From Blastocatellia bacterium (GTDB lineage: Bacteria; Acidobacteriota; Blastocatellia; Pyrinomonadales; Pyrinomonadaceae), in the NCBI GenBank assembly GCA_016789145.1, contig JAEUQI010000002.1, forward strand, positions 1 through 64,000: a DNA stretch of 64,000 bases, written 5' to 3'. Below are positions 8,324 through 17,593 of this stretch, one piece after another. The position numbers and the translations under genes were made by a program. The notes beneath the pieces are model-generated. The model saw only the letters and a program-made list of their open reading frames with translations. It was not told where the DNA came from and did not search any database. Numbering within the stretch: the stretch's first letter is position 1; each line of letters opens with the position of its first letter.

Positions 8324-9619
8324 ATGAACAACAAACTGATCAAAAAGATCGCATTTTTGGCATTTGTGGCGACGATCGTGTCGGCATGCGGTTCGCGAGG
8401 AGCAAATACGAACGCAAACGCGAACGCACAACCGACCACGGTCGATGTAACGACGACGCAAGCAGTCGTTAAGCAGATCCCGACATATTTCGAGGCGACC
8501 GGTAATCTTGCGAGCGATATGGCGACCGATGTTGCACCGGCGATCGCAGGCAAAGTAGCCGAGGTCAATTTTGACGTTGGCAGCTATGTTGAAAAAGGCA
8601 GCGTGCTTGTCCGGCTTGATCCGCAGGACGCACAAATTCGCGTTAAGCAGGCTGAAGCACAGCTTGGGCAGCAGAAAAAGGCTGTTGAGCAAGCCATTCA
8701 ACAACTGCGTCAGGCTCAGATCAGGCTCGGCGTTAAGGACGGCGAGACTTTTAGCATCGAGGCGTTTTCTCAGGTAAAGACCGTTCGAGCAAACCTTGAG
8801 CTCGCTGAAAAGGAACTTGTTCGAGCTCAGAGGCTCTATGACACCGGCGACGTTTCCAAAGCTATACTCGATCAGCGCCGTGCCCAACGCGATGCGCTGA
8901 TCGGAAACTTAGACGAAGCCCGTTCGAATGCTGCCGTTGCCATCAAAGCGATCGACCTCGCGGCGGCGCAGGTCGCGACGGCACGCAGCGGCCTCGCAAC
9001 AGCCCAATCGCAGATCGATCTTGCACGCAAATCTTTGAGCGATACCGCGATAAGAGCTCCGATCAGCGGATACGTTTCAGAACGAACAGCCGATCCGGGC
9101 GAATATCTTTCGCCGCAGGCTCCGAATACCAAGATCGCAACGATCGTCCGCACATTTACATTACGGCTCAAGATCGACGTGCCTGAAGCCCAGATCGGCA
9201 AGGTCGCCGTTGGCCAAGGTATTTCGATGCAAACCAGTGCGTATCCAGACCGCAACTTCGCGGGAACCGTGGTTCGAATTTTACCGAATGTAAATGCGAC
9301 GGCAAGAACGTTAACGGTCGAAGCTGAGGTCGCGAACGGTGATGGTTTGCTAAAGCCAGGCCAGTTCGCGATCGTTCGCATCACCCAATCGAAGCCTGAA
9401 AACGCTGTAATGGTGCCTGCCGCGGCGGTCAAGGCCGAAGGCGATACGAACAAGATATATGTGATCAAGGACGGTGTTGCTCGCGAACGGCTGATCCAAA
9501 CCGGACTGCTTGAGGACGGTGTTATTCAGATCAAATCGGGCGTTGCCGAAGGCGAAGTTGTTGCCACAAATAACCTTACGGCGTTGTTTGACGGCGTGAT
9601 GGTTCGCCAGATGAATTGA
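8324..9619 (+). CDS. RND efflux periplasmic adaptor (membrane fusion protein), lipoprotein
   Basis: Periplasmic adaptor linking the inner-membrane pump to the outer-membrane channel; 431 residues. The ATG at 8324 is chosen over the GTG at 8321. A lipoprotein signal is visible: LIKKIAFLAFVATIVSAC with the lipobox VSAC, then an Asn-rich linker. The order is AcrA/HlyD-like: biotinyl-lipoyl half (GKVAEVNFDVGSYVEKGSVL), a long coiled-coil hairpin rich in Gln, Ala and Leu (about residues 95-215), the second lipoyl half (SDTAIRAPISGYVSERTADPG), a beta-barrel and a membrane-proximal domain (EGDTNKIYVIKDGVA). It is 19 bases after the TetR gene and 19 before the pump. The substrate is not readable. Confidence 0.95.
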   Translation: MNNKLIKKIAFLAFVATIVSACGSRGANTNANANAQPTTVDVTTTQAVVKQIPTYFEATGNLASDMATDVAPAIAGKVAEVNFDVGSYVEKGSVLVRLDPQDAQIRVKQAEAQLGQQKKAVEQAIQQLRQAQIRLGVKDGETFSIEAFSQVKTVRANLELAEKELVRAQRLYDTGDVSKAILDQRRAQRDALIGNLDEARSNAAVAIKAIDLAAAQVATARSGLATAQSQIDLARKSLSDTAIRAPISGYVSERTADPGEYLSPQAPNTKIATIVRTFTLRLKIDVPEAQIGKVAVGQGISMQTSAYPDRNFAGTVVRILPNVNATARTLTVEAEVANGDGLLKPGQFAIVRITQSKPENAVMVPAAAVKAEGDTNKIYVIKDGVARERLIQTGLLEDGVIQIKSGVAEGEVVATNNLTALFDGVMVRQMN

Positions 9620-9638
9620 GGAAGCAAGGAGGGATTTT

Positions 9639-12600
9639 ATGCAGTGGCTAGCCGAAGTATGTGTTAAGCGTCCTGTTTTCGCGACGATGTTGATCTTGTC
9701 GCTGGTCGTCGTCGGAGCTTTCTCGTTTCTCAGTCTTGGCGTCGATCTGTTTCCGAAGATCGACTTCCCGACCATCACCATTACGGTCGTAAATCCGGGA
9801 GCGTCGCCCGAAGAGATCGAAACCGAGATAACCGAAAAGATCGAAGAATCGGTCAATACCATCAGCGGTATCGATGAACTTCGCTCGACCTCGATCGAGG
9901 GTATCTCGCAGGTTTTCGTTCAGTTCGTTCTCGAAAAGGACGTTAATATCGCTGCGCAAGAGGTCGAGAACCGCGTTCAGACGGTGATTCCGCGGCTTCC
10001 TGAAACGGCGGAGCAGCCGACGGTTCAGAAACTGGACACAGACGCAGCTCCTGTGTTGAGAATTACGGTCTCGGCACCGACTTCGCTGCGTGAGATCACC
10101 GAGGTCGCGAAAAACAAGATCAAGGAACCGATCGAATCGGTCAGCGGCGTCGGCCAGATCACGATCATTGGCGGCCAAGAGCGTCAGATAAACGTCTGGG
10201 TCGATCCGGACAAGATGCGTTCGTACAACGTGACGCCAGCCGAGGTTTCCGGTGCTCTGAAGATCCAGAACATGGAATTCCCGAGCGGCCGCCTCGACGA
10301 AGGTCAAAAAGAGACGAGCGTTCGCACGATGGGCAAGGTGCAAAAGCCCGAAGAATTCAACGACATCGTCGTCGCCACACGAGGTGCTTATCAGGTCAAG
10401 GTCAAGGATATTGGTTACGTCGAGGACGGTGCTGAAGAGCTGCGTTCCGAGGCTCGGCTGAACGGTTTGCCTGCCGTAACGCTTGTCGTAGCGAAACAGT
10501 CGGGACAAAATACGGTCGCTACAGCTCGTGCCGTAAAGGAAAAGCTAAATGAGATCCTGCCGACACTTCCGAAGAATTACCAGGTTCGAGTTATCGGCGA
10601 CAATTCGATCTTTATCGAGAATTCGCTCCACGCTATTGAGGAGCATTTGATCGTCGGTTCGATACTAGCGGCGATCGTTGTATTCCTGTTCCTGTGGAGT
10701 TTCCGTTCGACCTTCATCGCTGGTTTGGCTATCCCAACCTCAATTATTTCAACATTTGCGTTGATGTATGCGATGGGCTACACGCTCAATTCGATCACGA
10801 TGTTGTCGCTGACGCTGATGGTCGGCATCGTTATCGACGACGCGATCGTGGTGCTTGAGAACATCTATCGCTTTGTCGAAGAGAAAGGAATGAACCCGTT
10901 CCAAGCCGCGATCGAAGGCACTCGTGAGATCGGGCTCGCAGTTCTTGCAACCACGCTCAGCTTGATGGCGGTTTTCGTGCCGATCGGCTTTATGCAGGGC
11001 ATCGTCGGGCGATTTATGTCGTCATTCGGATTGACGGCGTCGTTTGCGGTGCTGGTTTCGCTGATCGTGTCGTTCACGCTAACGCCGATGCTTGCGGCAC
11101 GCCTCATCAAAGGAAAGAAAGATTCGCATACCGCTGACGACAAACCGGAGATCAAGGGCGATGGAATGCTGGAAACCGAGCCAAAGTCCGATAGCCATTA
11201 CAGTGGTTGGTTTGGCAAGGTTGACGGCGTTTATGCATCGATGCTTCGGTTTTCGATGGCACATCGTTGGGTGATCGTCACACTTTGCATATTGGTATTC
11301 GTCAGCATCTTTCCGCTGTTCATGTTCGTTGGTAAGAACTTTTTGCCGGTCGATGACCAGTCGCAGTTTGAGGTTTCAGTGCGTGTTCCTGAGGGTTCCA
11401 GCCTTGGAGCTTCGTCTCAAATGTTCGAGCGAATTGCTGCTGAGATAAGGAAATTGCCGGGCGTGACTGACACGCTTTCGACCGTCGGCGGCGGCCAGCA
11501 ACAAGTGGTAAATGCCGGAACGATATACGTAAAGCTCAGCGATATCAAGGAACGCACAAAGTCACAAGAAGAGCTAATGGCGGAAACTCGCGATATGATC
11601 GCGAAGAATTTTCCGCCTGAGCTTAGAACAGGCGTTCAGCAGGTGCAAGCATTTTCAGGTGGCGGATTTCGTAATGCTAACGTCCAGTTCCTTATCGCGG
11701 GCCCTGACATTGCAAAGCTAACGGAATATTCGGAAAAGATCGTCGCCAAAATGAAGACGATCCCTGACGCCGTCGACGTTGATTCGACATTGATCGCGGG
11801 CAAACCGGAGGTTCGGCTATCGGTCGATCGTGATACGGCGGCTGATCTGGGCGTTCGAGTCGGCGATGTTTCGCAAGCATTGAACACCCTGATCGCAGGC
11901 CAGGAAGCGACGACATTTAATGGCGGGACCGATCAGTATGAGGTTCGAGTTCGTGCTATTAACCCATACCGTTCGAGCGTCGAAGGACTAAAGCGTGTGA
12001 TCGTTCCATCGACGAAGACCGGTTGGGTAACGCTCGATCGCGTCGTGAAGGTCACTGATGGCACCGGCCCAAGTGCGGTCGATCGCACGAACAGACAACG
12101 TCAGGTAACGCTGCTCGCGAATACAAAGCCGGGCGGTTCGGCAGCCAGCATTACATCGGCGATCGACTCTTATGTTAAGGAACTTGGAATAGACAAGGTT
12201 CCGGGCTATAGGACCGGCTATGTTGGCCAATCGAAAGAGATGGGCAAGGCGGGATTCTATTTCCTGCTGGCGTTCGCATTGTCGTTCATCTTTATGTACA
12301 TCGTATTGGCCGCACAATTCGAATCGTTCATTCACCCGATCACGATCTTGCTAACGCTGCCGCTATCGGTACCGTTCGGTATATTGAGTCTGCTGATCGC
12401 GGGTCAAACGGTGAACATTTTCTCGGGGCTTGGATTGTTGTTGCTGTTCGGCGTCGTGAAAAAGAACGCCATTTTGCAGATCGACCACACGAATCATCTT
12501 CGTTCGCAGGGCATGTCGCGATATGAGGCGATCATCCAGGCGAACCGCGACCGTCTGCGTCCTATCTTGATGACGACGATCGCATTGGTCGCGGGCATGA

Positions 12601-12842
12601 TCCCGCTCGTGATCTCGACCGGTGCAGGTTCGGGAACGAACCGCTCGATCGGTGTGCTCGTGGTCGGCGGACAAACGCTGTGTTTGCTGCTGACGCTGCT
12701 TGCGGTGCCTGTCTTCTATTCGATCTTTGACGATATCGCAGAGATGCATGTTTTCCGATACGTCACGCGGTTCTCAGAATGGCTGTTTGGCGGCCTCAAA
12801 CGACGTGTCGCCGGAGCGACAAGCGGCTTAATGGGCAAATGA
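9639..12842 (+). CDS. RND efflux transporter, HAE1-type inner-membrane pump
   Basis: The proton-driven pump subunit, 1067 residues, within the usual family length. AGGAGGG lies just upstream of the ATG. The first membrane helix (PVFATMLILSLVVVGAFSFL) leads to the first large periplasmic loop; the TM4 proton-relay motif GIVIDDAIVVLENIYR carries the paired Asp residues of hydrophobe/amphiphile (AcrB/MexB-like) exporters, and the second half repeats the pattern with GVVKKNAILQIDHTNHLR. A charged cytoplasmic insert after TM6 (KKDSHTADDKPEIKGDGM) is a little longer than in AcrB. The stop codon TGA overlaps the ATG of the next gene. Likely substrates are toxic organics, but specificity is inferred only from the family. 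Confidence 0.96.
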   Translation: MQWLAEVCVKRPVFATMLILSLVVVGAFSFLSLGVDLFPKIDFPTITITVVNPGASPEEIETEITEKIEESVNTISGIDELRSTSIEGISQVFVQFVLEKDVNIAAQEVENRVQTVIPRLPETAEQPTVQKLDTDAAPVLRITVSAPTSLREITEVAKNKIKEPIESVSGVGQITIIGGQERQINVWVDPDKMRSYNVTPAEVSGALKIQNMEFPSGRLDEGQKETSVRTMGKVQKPEEFNDIVVATRGAYQVKVKDIGYVEDGAEELRSEARLNGLPAVTLVVAKQSGQNTVATARAVKEKLNEILPTLPKNYQVRVIGDNSIFIENSLHAIEEHLIVGSILAAIVVFLFLWSFRSTFIAGLAIPTSIISTFALMYAMGYTLNSITMLSLTLMVGIVIDDAIVVLENIYRFVEEKGMNPFQAAIEGTREIGLAVLATTLSLMAVFVPIGFMQGIVGRFMSSFGLTASFAVLVSLIVSFTLTPMLAARLIKGKKDSHTADDKPEIKGDGMLETEPKSDSHYSGWFGKVDGVYASMLRFSMAHRWVIVTLCILVFVSIFPLFMFVGKNFLPVDDQSQFEVSVRVPEGSSLGASSQMFERIAAEIRKLPGVTDTLSTVGGGQQQVVNAGTIYVKLSDIKERTKSQEELMAETRDMIAKNFPPELRTGVQQVQAFSGGGFRNANVQFLIAGPDIAKLTEYSEKIVAKMKTIPDAVDVDSTLIAGKPEVRLSVDRDTAADLGVRVGDVSQALNTLIAGQEATTFNGGTDQYEVRVRAINPYRSSVEGLKRVIVPSTKTGWVTLDRVVKVTDGTGPSAVDRTNRQRQVTLLANTKPGGSAASITSAIDSYVKELGIDKVPGYRTGYVGQSKEMGKAGFYFLLAFALSFIFMYIVLAAQFESFIHPITILLTLPLSVPFGILSLLIAGQTVNIFSGLGLLLLFGVVKKNAILQIDHTNHLRSQGMSRYEAIIQANRDRLRPILMTTIALVAGMIPLVISTGAGSGTNRSIGVLVVGGQTLCLLLTLLAVPVFYSIFDDIAEMHVFRYVTRFSEWLFGGLKRRVAGATSGLMGK

Positions 12843-13312
12843 AGATGTTCGGCACCAATGACAGCCCGGGCGTAGTCGCACCGCCGCCGCTCGTATTTGC
12901 GAGCGGGTTGATCGCGGGCGGCTTGTTGACTTGGCTGTTTCCGGTCGCGGCATTGCCGGCGTTAGTTGGTTACGTGATCGGCGGCGTCTTAGTGGTTTCA
13001 GGCGTGGGAATGATCTTGTCGATACATCTGACGATGAAGAAAGCCAAGACAAATATCGAGCCTTGGAAACCGACGACGACGATCATCAAAACCGGATTTT
13101 ATGGCTATTCTCGCAATCCGATCTATGTCGGAATGGCGATCATTTATATCGGTGTTGCGGCGATGTTCGGGCTGGTTTGGAGCCTGGCTATTTTGCCGCT
13201 GTGCATACTATTTATTCATTTTTTGCAGATCTTGCCTGAGGAAAAGTATCTCGAGGCAAAGTTCGGCAGCAGTTATATCGACTATAAGTCACGCGTCAGG
13301 CGTTGGGTCTAA
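12839..13312 (+). CDS. isoprenylcysteine carboxyl methyltransferase (ICMT)-family membrane protein
   Basis: A 157-residue integral membrane protein. Its ATG overlaps the pump stop codon (ATGA), so translation is coupled; an in-frame ATG at 12845 is an alternative. Two hydrophobic helices (about residues 15-35 and 40-60) precede the diagnostic block GFYGYSRNPIYVGM, then more helices and EEKYLEAKFGSSYIDYKSRVRRW. The RNP-x-Y and E-x-x-L-x-x-x-F-G motifs are those of the ICMT/PEMT methyltransferase fold that binds S-adenosylmethionine. Bacterial members methylate small or lipid substrates that are mostly unknown. Being inside an efflux operon suggests modification of a pumped compound or a membrane lipid; this is inference. 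Confidence 0.85.
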   Translation: MKMFGTNDSPGVVAPPPLVFASGLIAGGLLTWLFPVAALPALVGYVIGGVLVVSGVGMILSIHLTMKKAKTNIEPWKPTTTIIKTGFYGYSRNPIYVGMAIIYIGVAAMFGLVWSLAILPLCILFIHFLQILPEEKYLEAKFGSSYIDYKSRVRRWV

Positions 13313-13322
13313 CGAGTTTTTT

Positions 13323-15038
13323 ATGAATAGACAAATACTGACATTTGTCATACTGATCTTGACCGCAGGCGTTGGTTTTGCACAGGATCCTACGCCTACG
13401 CCGACAGGCAACGATGTGCAAAAGGTCGCGCCCGAAGATATAAAGGGCGTGCCGCCGATCGCGGAAAAATATCGTTCGGATGAGCGTGCATTGCCGGACC
13501 TCGGCCGTATTGGTGTAGATATGCTCGATCAGCGTCCATTGACGTTGGCGGAGGCGCTTGAGCTGGCGCTACAGAATAATCGCGACATTGAGGTCGCTCG
13601 TAAGACGATCACCTCGGCAGAATTCGACCTGCGAGCATCGCGCGGGCTTTACCAGCCGCGATTTACGGCACAGACTGCGTACGAACAAACGACGACGCCA
13701 AACGTCAGTATCTTTAGCAATAATCAGAAGACGAATCAAGGTTCGTTTCTCGCAAACGCGGCTGTCACGGCGAGCTTGCCGAATTGGGGCACCCAGTTGT
13801 CCGCGAATTTTAATAATTCGCGGCTGACGACGGATAATCCGATCAGCATTTTGAGTCCGCAATACAATTCGAGTCTCGGGTTTTCGCTCGTGCAGCCGTT
13901 GTTTCGCGGACGCTCGTTCGATGCTGCTCGCCGGGGCATCGAGATAGCGAAGAAGAATATCTCTCTGACCGATACCCAATTTCGACAACGAACGACCGAA
14001 ACCGTCGCCGCCGTCGAGAAAGCGTACTGGGATCTGACCTTCGCCCTGAGAAACCTGCAGGTTCAGCGCGAATCTTTGCGGGACGCGAAATCGCAGCTCG
14101 AACATAATCGCCGCCTTGTCGAAGAAGGCCAGCTTGCGCCGATCGACATCGTCGCATCTGAAACGCAAGTTGCGAATTTCGAGCAAGCCGTGTACGAGGC
14201 ACTAAATAATGTAAACCTTGCAGAAAACGGACTTAAGCTGCTAGTGTCGCCAAATCGCAACGACCGACTGTGGTCACAAGCGATCACGCCTGTCGATTCG
14301 GTCGAAGTTGATATTCCAACGATTACTCTGACGGAAGCGATGGACACGGCGATGGATAATCGAGCAGAACTCGCTATAAACAAAACGCAGAAAGACATCA
14401 ATCTGCTCGACCAGCGTCTATACAAAGACCAGAAAAAGCCGCAGATCGACCTGACGGCAGGCTATTCGTCTGCAGGTATCGGTGGTAGCCAGAATCCGGA
14501 TTTTAGCCCGACATTTCCAACGGCCTGCTCGCTTGACCCGGCATCGCCCGCCTGTGCACAGCAGCAAGCAAACTTAGCTTTACTCACCGGAAGCCCGTAT
14601 CGAGGCGTTTTCACAAATCGCTATCCGACGTATCGCGTGGGTCTAAACATCAACATTCCGCTATTTGGCGACAAAACTGCGGAGGCACAGCTTGGCAAGG
14701 CTCGGGTCGATGCTGAAAAGATCGACACGCAGCGTGAACAGATCGAGCAGGCGATCCAGGTCGAGGTTCGCAATGCGATACAGGCTATTCGCACGTCGGA
14801 GGCACGGCTTAGGGCGGCTGCCGTTGCACGTGAGAATTCGGGCAGACAATATGAATCGGAGCAACGAAAACTCGATGCGGGACAGTCTGACGTCTATAAG
14901 GTTCTCGAACGTCAAACAGCTTACACGGCCGCTCGCAGTGCCGAGCTTCGCGCGCGAACTGAACTCAACAAAGCTATCGCCGAATTCGAACGTGCGACCG
15001 GCACGTCGCTCAAGGCCAATAATATTCAAACAAAATGA
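13323..15038 (+). CDS. TolC-family outer-membrane efflux channel
   Basis: The outer-membrane exit duct of the pump, about 571 residues. The ATG at 13323 gives a proper signal peptide (QILTFVILILTAGVGFA, cleavage before QDPTPTPTG); the frame continues upstream inside the methyltransferase gene but that part is not coding-like. Two OEP repeats are seen: the first begins RPLTLAEALELALQNNRDIEVARKTI, read here in two halves, with coiled-coil helices (residues about 60-270), and the second begins ITLTEAMDTAMDNRAELAI and runs to the C-terminal FERATG motif. A short insert with two Cys (CSLDPASPAC) lies in an extracellular loop. Its stop overlaps the ATG of the quinone oxidoreductase. Confidence 0.94.
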   Translation: MNRQILTFVILILTAGVGFAQDPTPTPTGNDVQKVAPEDIKGVPPIAEKYRSDERALPDLGRIGVDMLDQRPLTLAEALELALQNNRDIEVARKTITSAEFDLRASRGLYQPRFTAQTAYEQTTTPNVSIFSNNQKTNQGSFLANAAVTASLPNWGTQLSANFNNSRLTTDNPISILSPQYNSSLGFSLVQPLFRGRSFDAARRGIEIAKKNISLTDTQFRQRTTETVAAVEKAYWDLTFALRNLQVQRESLRDAKSQLEHNRRLVEEGQLAPIDIVASETQVANFEQAVYEALNNVNLAENGLKLLVSPNRNDRLWSQAITPVDSVEVDIPTITLTEAMDTAMDNRAELAINKTQKDINLLDQRLYKDQKKPQIDLTAGYSSAGIGGSQNPDFSPTFPTACSLDPASPACAQQQANLALLTGSPYRGVFTNRYPTYRVGLNINIPLFGDKTAEAQLGKARVDAEKIDTQREQIEQAIQVEVRNAIQAIRTSEARLRAAAVARENSGRQYESEQRKLDAGQSDVYKVLERQTAYTAARSAELRARTELNKAIAEFERATGTSLKANNIQTK

Positions 15039-16018
15039 AAGCGGTAACTATCGGCGAATTTGGTGATATCGATTCATTGTCCCTCAGCGATGTAGCTGAC
15101 AAAGAATTAGCTTCGCGAAGCGACGTTCTCGTACGTGTCCATGCCGCAGGATTGAACCGAGCCGACCTCGTTCAAGCCGCCGGAAATTATCCGCCGCCGG
15201 CAGGCTACGACCCAAAAATTCCTGGTCTCGAGTTCGCAGGTGAGATCGTTGAATGCGGCGATGATGTCGATGGTTTTGCTGTAGGTGATCGAGTTTTCGG
15301 CATTGTCGCAGGCGAAGGCCAAGCTGAGTTTGTTCGAACCGATTCACGCTGCATCGCGAGAATTCCCGAAAACTTAACGTACTCGCAGGCCGCTGCTGTT
15401 CCCGAGGTTTTCATCACCGCACACGACGCGATCTTTACGCTCGGCGAACTGTCGGCAGGTGATACGTTACTGGTCCATGCTGTCGGTTCGGGCGTCGGGT
15501 TGGCTGCCATACAGCTCGCAAATGCGGCAAACGCACGAGTTATCGGTACATCGCGAACCGCTGACAAGCTCGAACGTGCACGCGAATTCGGTCTCGAACA
15601 CAGCATCGTTACGACAGATGCAATGTTCGCAGACGAAGTCTCTCGCATAACAGAAGGCAAAGGAGCGAACGTCATTCTAGACCTCGTCGGTGCCTCGTAT
15701 TTCGAAGAAAACATCCGCAGCATCGCGTATCAAGGCCGCCTTATACTCGTCGGATTGACCGGCGGACGCACGGCTAACATCGATCTCGGAGCGATGCTCT
15801 TTAAGCGAGCCAGCGTGATCGGCACCTCGCTACGAGCAAGAAGCACGGAAGAAAAGGCTGTTGTAACGCAGCGATTTGCGAATGAAGTACTGCCGCTTCT
15901 GGTTTCTGGAGCTGTGGTTCCGACAGTGGATCGTGTGTTTCCGGCTAGTGATGTCGCCGGGGCATATCGATACTTGGCTTCGAATGAGAGTTTCGGAAAG
16001 GTGATCTTAGAATTCTAA
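15035..16018 (+). CDS. zinc-independent NAD(P)H:quinone oxidoreductase (MDR superfamily, PIG3-like)
   Basis: A cytoplasmic 327-residue oxidoreductase of the zinc-free medium-chain dehydrogenase group. The ATG overlaps the TolC stop (ATGA). The N-terminal GroES-like half shows AGLNRADLVQAAGNYPPP and PGLEFAGEIVECG; the Rossmann half has LLVHAVGSGVGLAAIQLA, the NAD(P)-binding glycine pattern, and ends in GKVILEF. NRADL followed by G-x-YPPPPG-like residues is typical of PIG3/QOR. No zinc-ligand Cys set is present. It probably reduces quinones or related electrophiles; its place as the last gene of a drug-efflux operon suggests a detoxification role. Its stop overlaps that of the convergent gene. 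Confidence 0.92.
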   Translation: MKAVTIGEFGDIDSLSLSDVADKELASRSDVLVRVHAAGLNRADLVQAAGNYPPPAGYDPKIPGLEFAGEIVECGDDVDGFAVGDRVFGIVAGEGQAEFVRTDSRCIARIPENLTYSQAAAVPEVFITAHDAIFTLGELSAGDTLLVHAVGSGVGLAAIQLANAANARVIGTSRTADKLERAREFGLEHSIVTTDAMFADEVSRITEGKGANVILDLVGASYFEENIRSIAYQGRLILVGLTGGRTANIDLGAMLFKRASVIGTSLRARSTEEKAVVTQRFANEVLPLLVSGAVVPTVDRVFPASDVAGAYRYLASNESFGKVILEF

Positions 16019-16317
16019 CGATTCATGCGTGCCGCCGCTTCGTCCGAGACGACACAGAGGCCTGTGAGCTTGTGAGAATCGAGCAATATCATCAGTTCGG
16101 CGGCTTGGCGATAGGTGAGGCCTCCGGCTTCGATACGGTCGAATGAAACGACCGACCAACGCGGCTCTTCCAGTTCGCTCATCAAGGTTCGTTCTGTTTC
16201 GAACGGTTCAACTGACATCTCACCAAATAGTTCCATACCGAGGTCGATGCGCACAAATTCGGACTGCGGACGTTTCCGCAGGTATTCGAGCCCCGATCTC
16301 ATCTCTTGGATCCGCAT
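16015..16317 (-). CDS. hypothetical protein, about 100 residues
   Basis: A short minus-strand gene whose stop codon overlaps the stop of the quinone oxidoreductase by three bases (CTAA). An AGGAAAG ribosome site lies about 9 bases upstream of the ATG at 16317, supporting translation. The product is soluble and acidic with no signal peptide or membrane segment. The N-terminal half looks like beta strands (SEFVRIDLGMELFGEMSV, WSVVSFDRIEA) and the C-terminal half is helical (YRQAAELMILLDSH). I do not recognise a family. The next upstream gene is divergent. Confidence 0.6.
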   Translation of the reverse strand: MRIQEMRSGLEYLRKRPQSEFVRIDLGMELFGEMSVEPFETERTLMSELEEPRWSVVSFDRIEAGGLTYRQAAELMILLDSHKLTGLCVVSDEAAARMNR

Positions 16318-16438
16318 TGTTTAACACTTTCCTAGCGCCTTGTGAGGCTATCACATCGGTAAATTCGATGTAAATACTTTTTTCGCGAAACGAGTCTGAA
16401 TTTGTTACACGGGAATTGGTAAAATACTGGTAGTTGTT

Positions 16439-17509
16439 ATGTTGTTTCGCGAATCGATCTTTGTTACGGGCTTTCCCGGTTTTATCGCCAGCCGCTTGGT
16501 TGAGCGGCTTGCTTCGACTGAGACGCAGTTCTTTCTACTGGTTCAGCCGCATTTCGTTGAGCGAGCAATGGACGAGATCGAGAGTATTTCCGAGGTCACC
16601 GACACGCCGCTCGAAAACTATGTGATCGTCGAGGGAGACATCACGCAGCCGCGGCTTGGCATCGAACCGGACGATTTCGAGACGATCAGATACGAGACAA
16701 CTGATATTTTTCATCTCGCGGCGGCCTATGATCTGGCTGTGGCAAAAGATGTCGCTTTCTCGGTAAATCTCGAAGGTACAAAGAACGTCAACGAATTTGC
16801 TCGCACGGTCACCGACCTCAAACGCTACAATTACATTTCCACTTGCTACGTCGCCGGTAAACGCGAGGGCACTATCCTCGAGACCGAACTGGAGCACGAC
16901 GCTGGCTTTCGCAACTACTACGAAGAGACAAAATATCTGGCCGAAATGGAAGTCGAGCGGCTCAAGAAGGAGCTAGCTATTACCATTCATCGGCCGTCAG
17001 TTGTGGTTGGAGATTCGAAGACAGGCGAAACGGCAAAGTACGATGGCATTTATTATCTGATCAAATATCTAATGAAAGCACCGAGCGTGCTACGGCTGCT
17101 AAATGTTGGAAATGAGAAGGTTAGGTTGAATCTCGTACCAGTAGATTTTGTTGTCGAGGCTATCGTAGCACTGTCTCGTGATGCTAAGGCCGTTGGCAAA
17201 ACCGTCGCTATCGCAGATCCTTCGCCACTGACGACCGAAGAGCTTTTCGACGTTATTGCCGAAGACCTAACGGGCCGCAGAAGCGAATTTCATCCGCCGG
17301 TAAAGCTTGCGAATTGGTTCCTGAACACGCCGATCTCGCCGCCGATCACAGGCTTGCCGCATTCTGGCGTGCCATACTTTTTCCTCTCGCAACTATACGA
17401 CACTAGCGTAGCGAACGAGCTTTTGAACAAGCACGGCATAGTCTGTCCGCGATTTCCCGACTATGTTGGGCACTTGCTCGACTTTGTCGAAGAGAACCCA
17501 ACTCTCTAA
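16439..17509 (+). CDS. NAD(P)-dependent extended short-chain dehydrogenase/reductase, thioester-reductase-like
   Basis: A 356-residue extended SDR. The cofactor-binding loop is ESIFVTGFPGFIASRLVERL (G-x-x-G-x-x-A), the substrate site has STCYVAG and the catalytic Tyr-Lys pair sits in YYEETKYLAE. The overall sequence, with GDITQPRLGI and VNLEGTKNV, resembles the NAD_binding_4/male-sterility and carrier-protein thioester reductase domains rather than nucleotide-sugar epimerases. There is no acyl-carrier or adenylation domain attached, so the substrate may be a free or CoA-linked acyl group; this is inference. It is preceded by about 120 bases with no other gene and followed by the fused E1 gene 84 bases on. 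Confidence 0.85.
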   Translation: MLFRESIFVTGFPGFIASRLVERLASTETQFFLLVQPHFVERAMDEIESISEVTDTPLENYVIVEGDITQPRLGIEPDDFETIRYETTDIFHLAAAYDLAVAKDVAFSVNLEGTKNVNEFARTVTDLKRYNYISTCYVAGKREGTILETELEHDAGFRNYYEETKYLAEMEVERLKKELAITIHRPSVVVGDSKTGETAKYDGIYYLIKYLMKAPSVLRLLNVGNEKVRLNLVPVDFVVEAIVALSRDAKAVGKTVAIADPSPLTTEELFDVIAEDLTGRRSEFHPPVKLANWFLNTPISPPITGLPHSGVPYFFLSQLYDTSVANELLNKHGIVCPRFPDYVGHLLDFVEENPTL

Positions 17510-17593
17510 GCGCCAAATTGCCCGCTTCCAGGCTATTTGATATCTTAAAAAATTGCTTTTATTACAGGTTTTTGGACCTGAAGGATTTACATA

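Noticed and set aside
9648-10508. Long minus-strand open frame opposite the RND pump gene
   Set aside because: It is an antisense shadow caused by codon bias of the pump gene; no family features.
13101-13322. N-terminal extension of the TolC gene
   Set aside because: It lies out of frame inside the methyltransferase gene and would hide the signal peptide.
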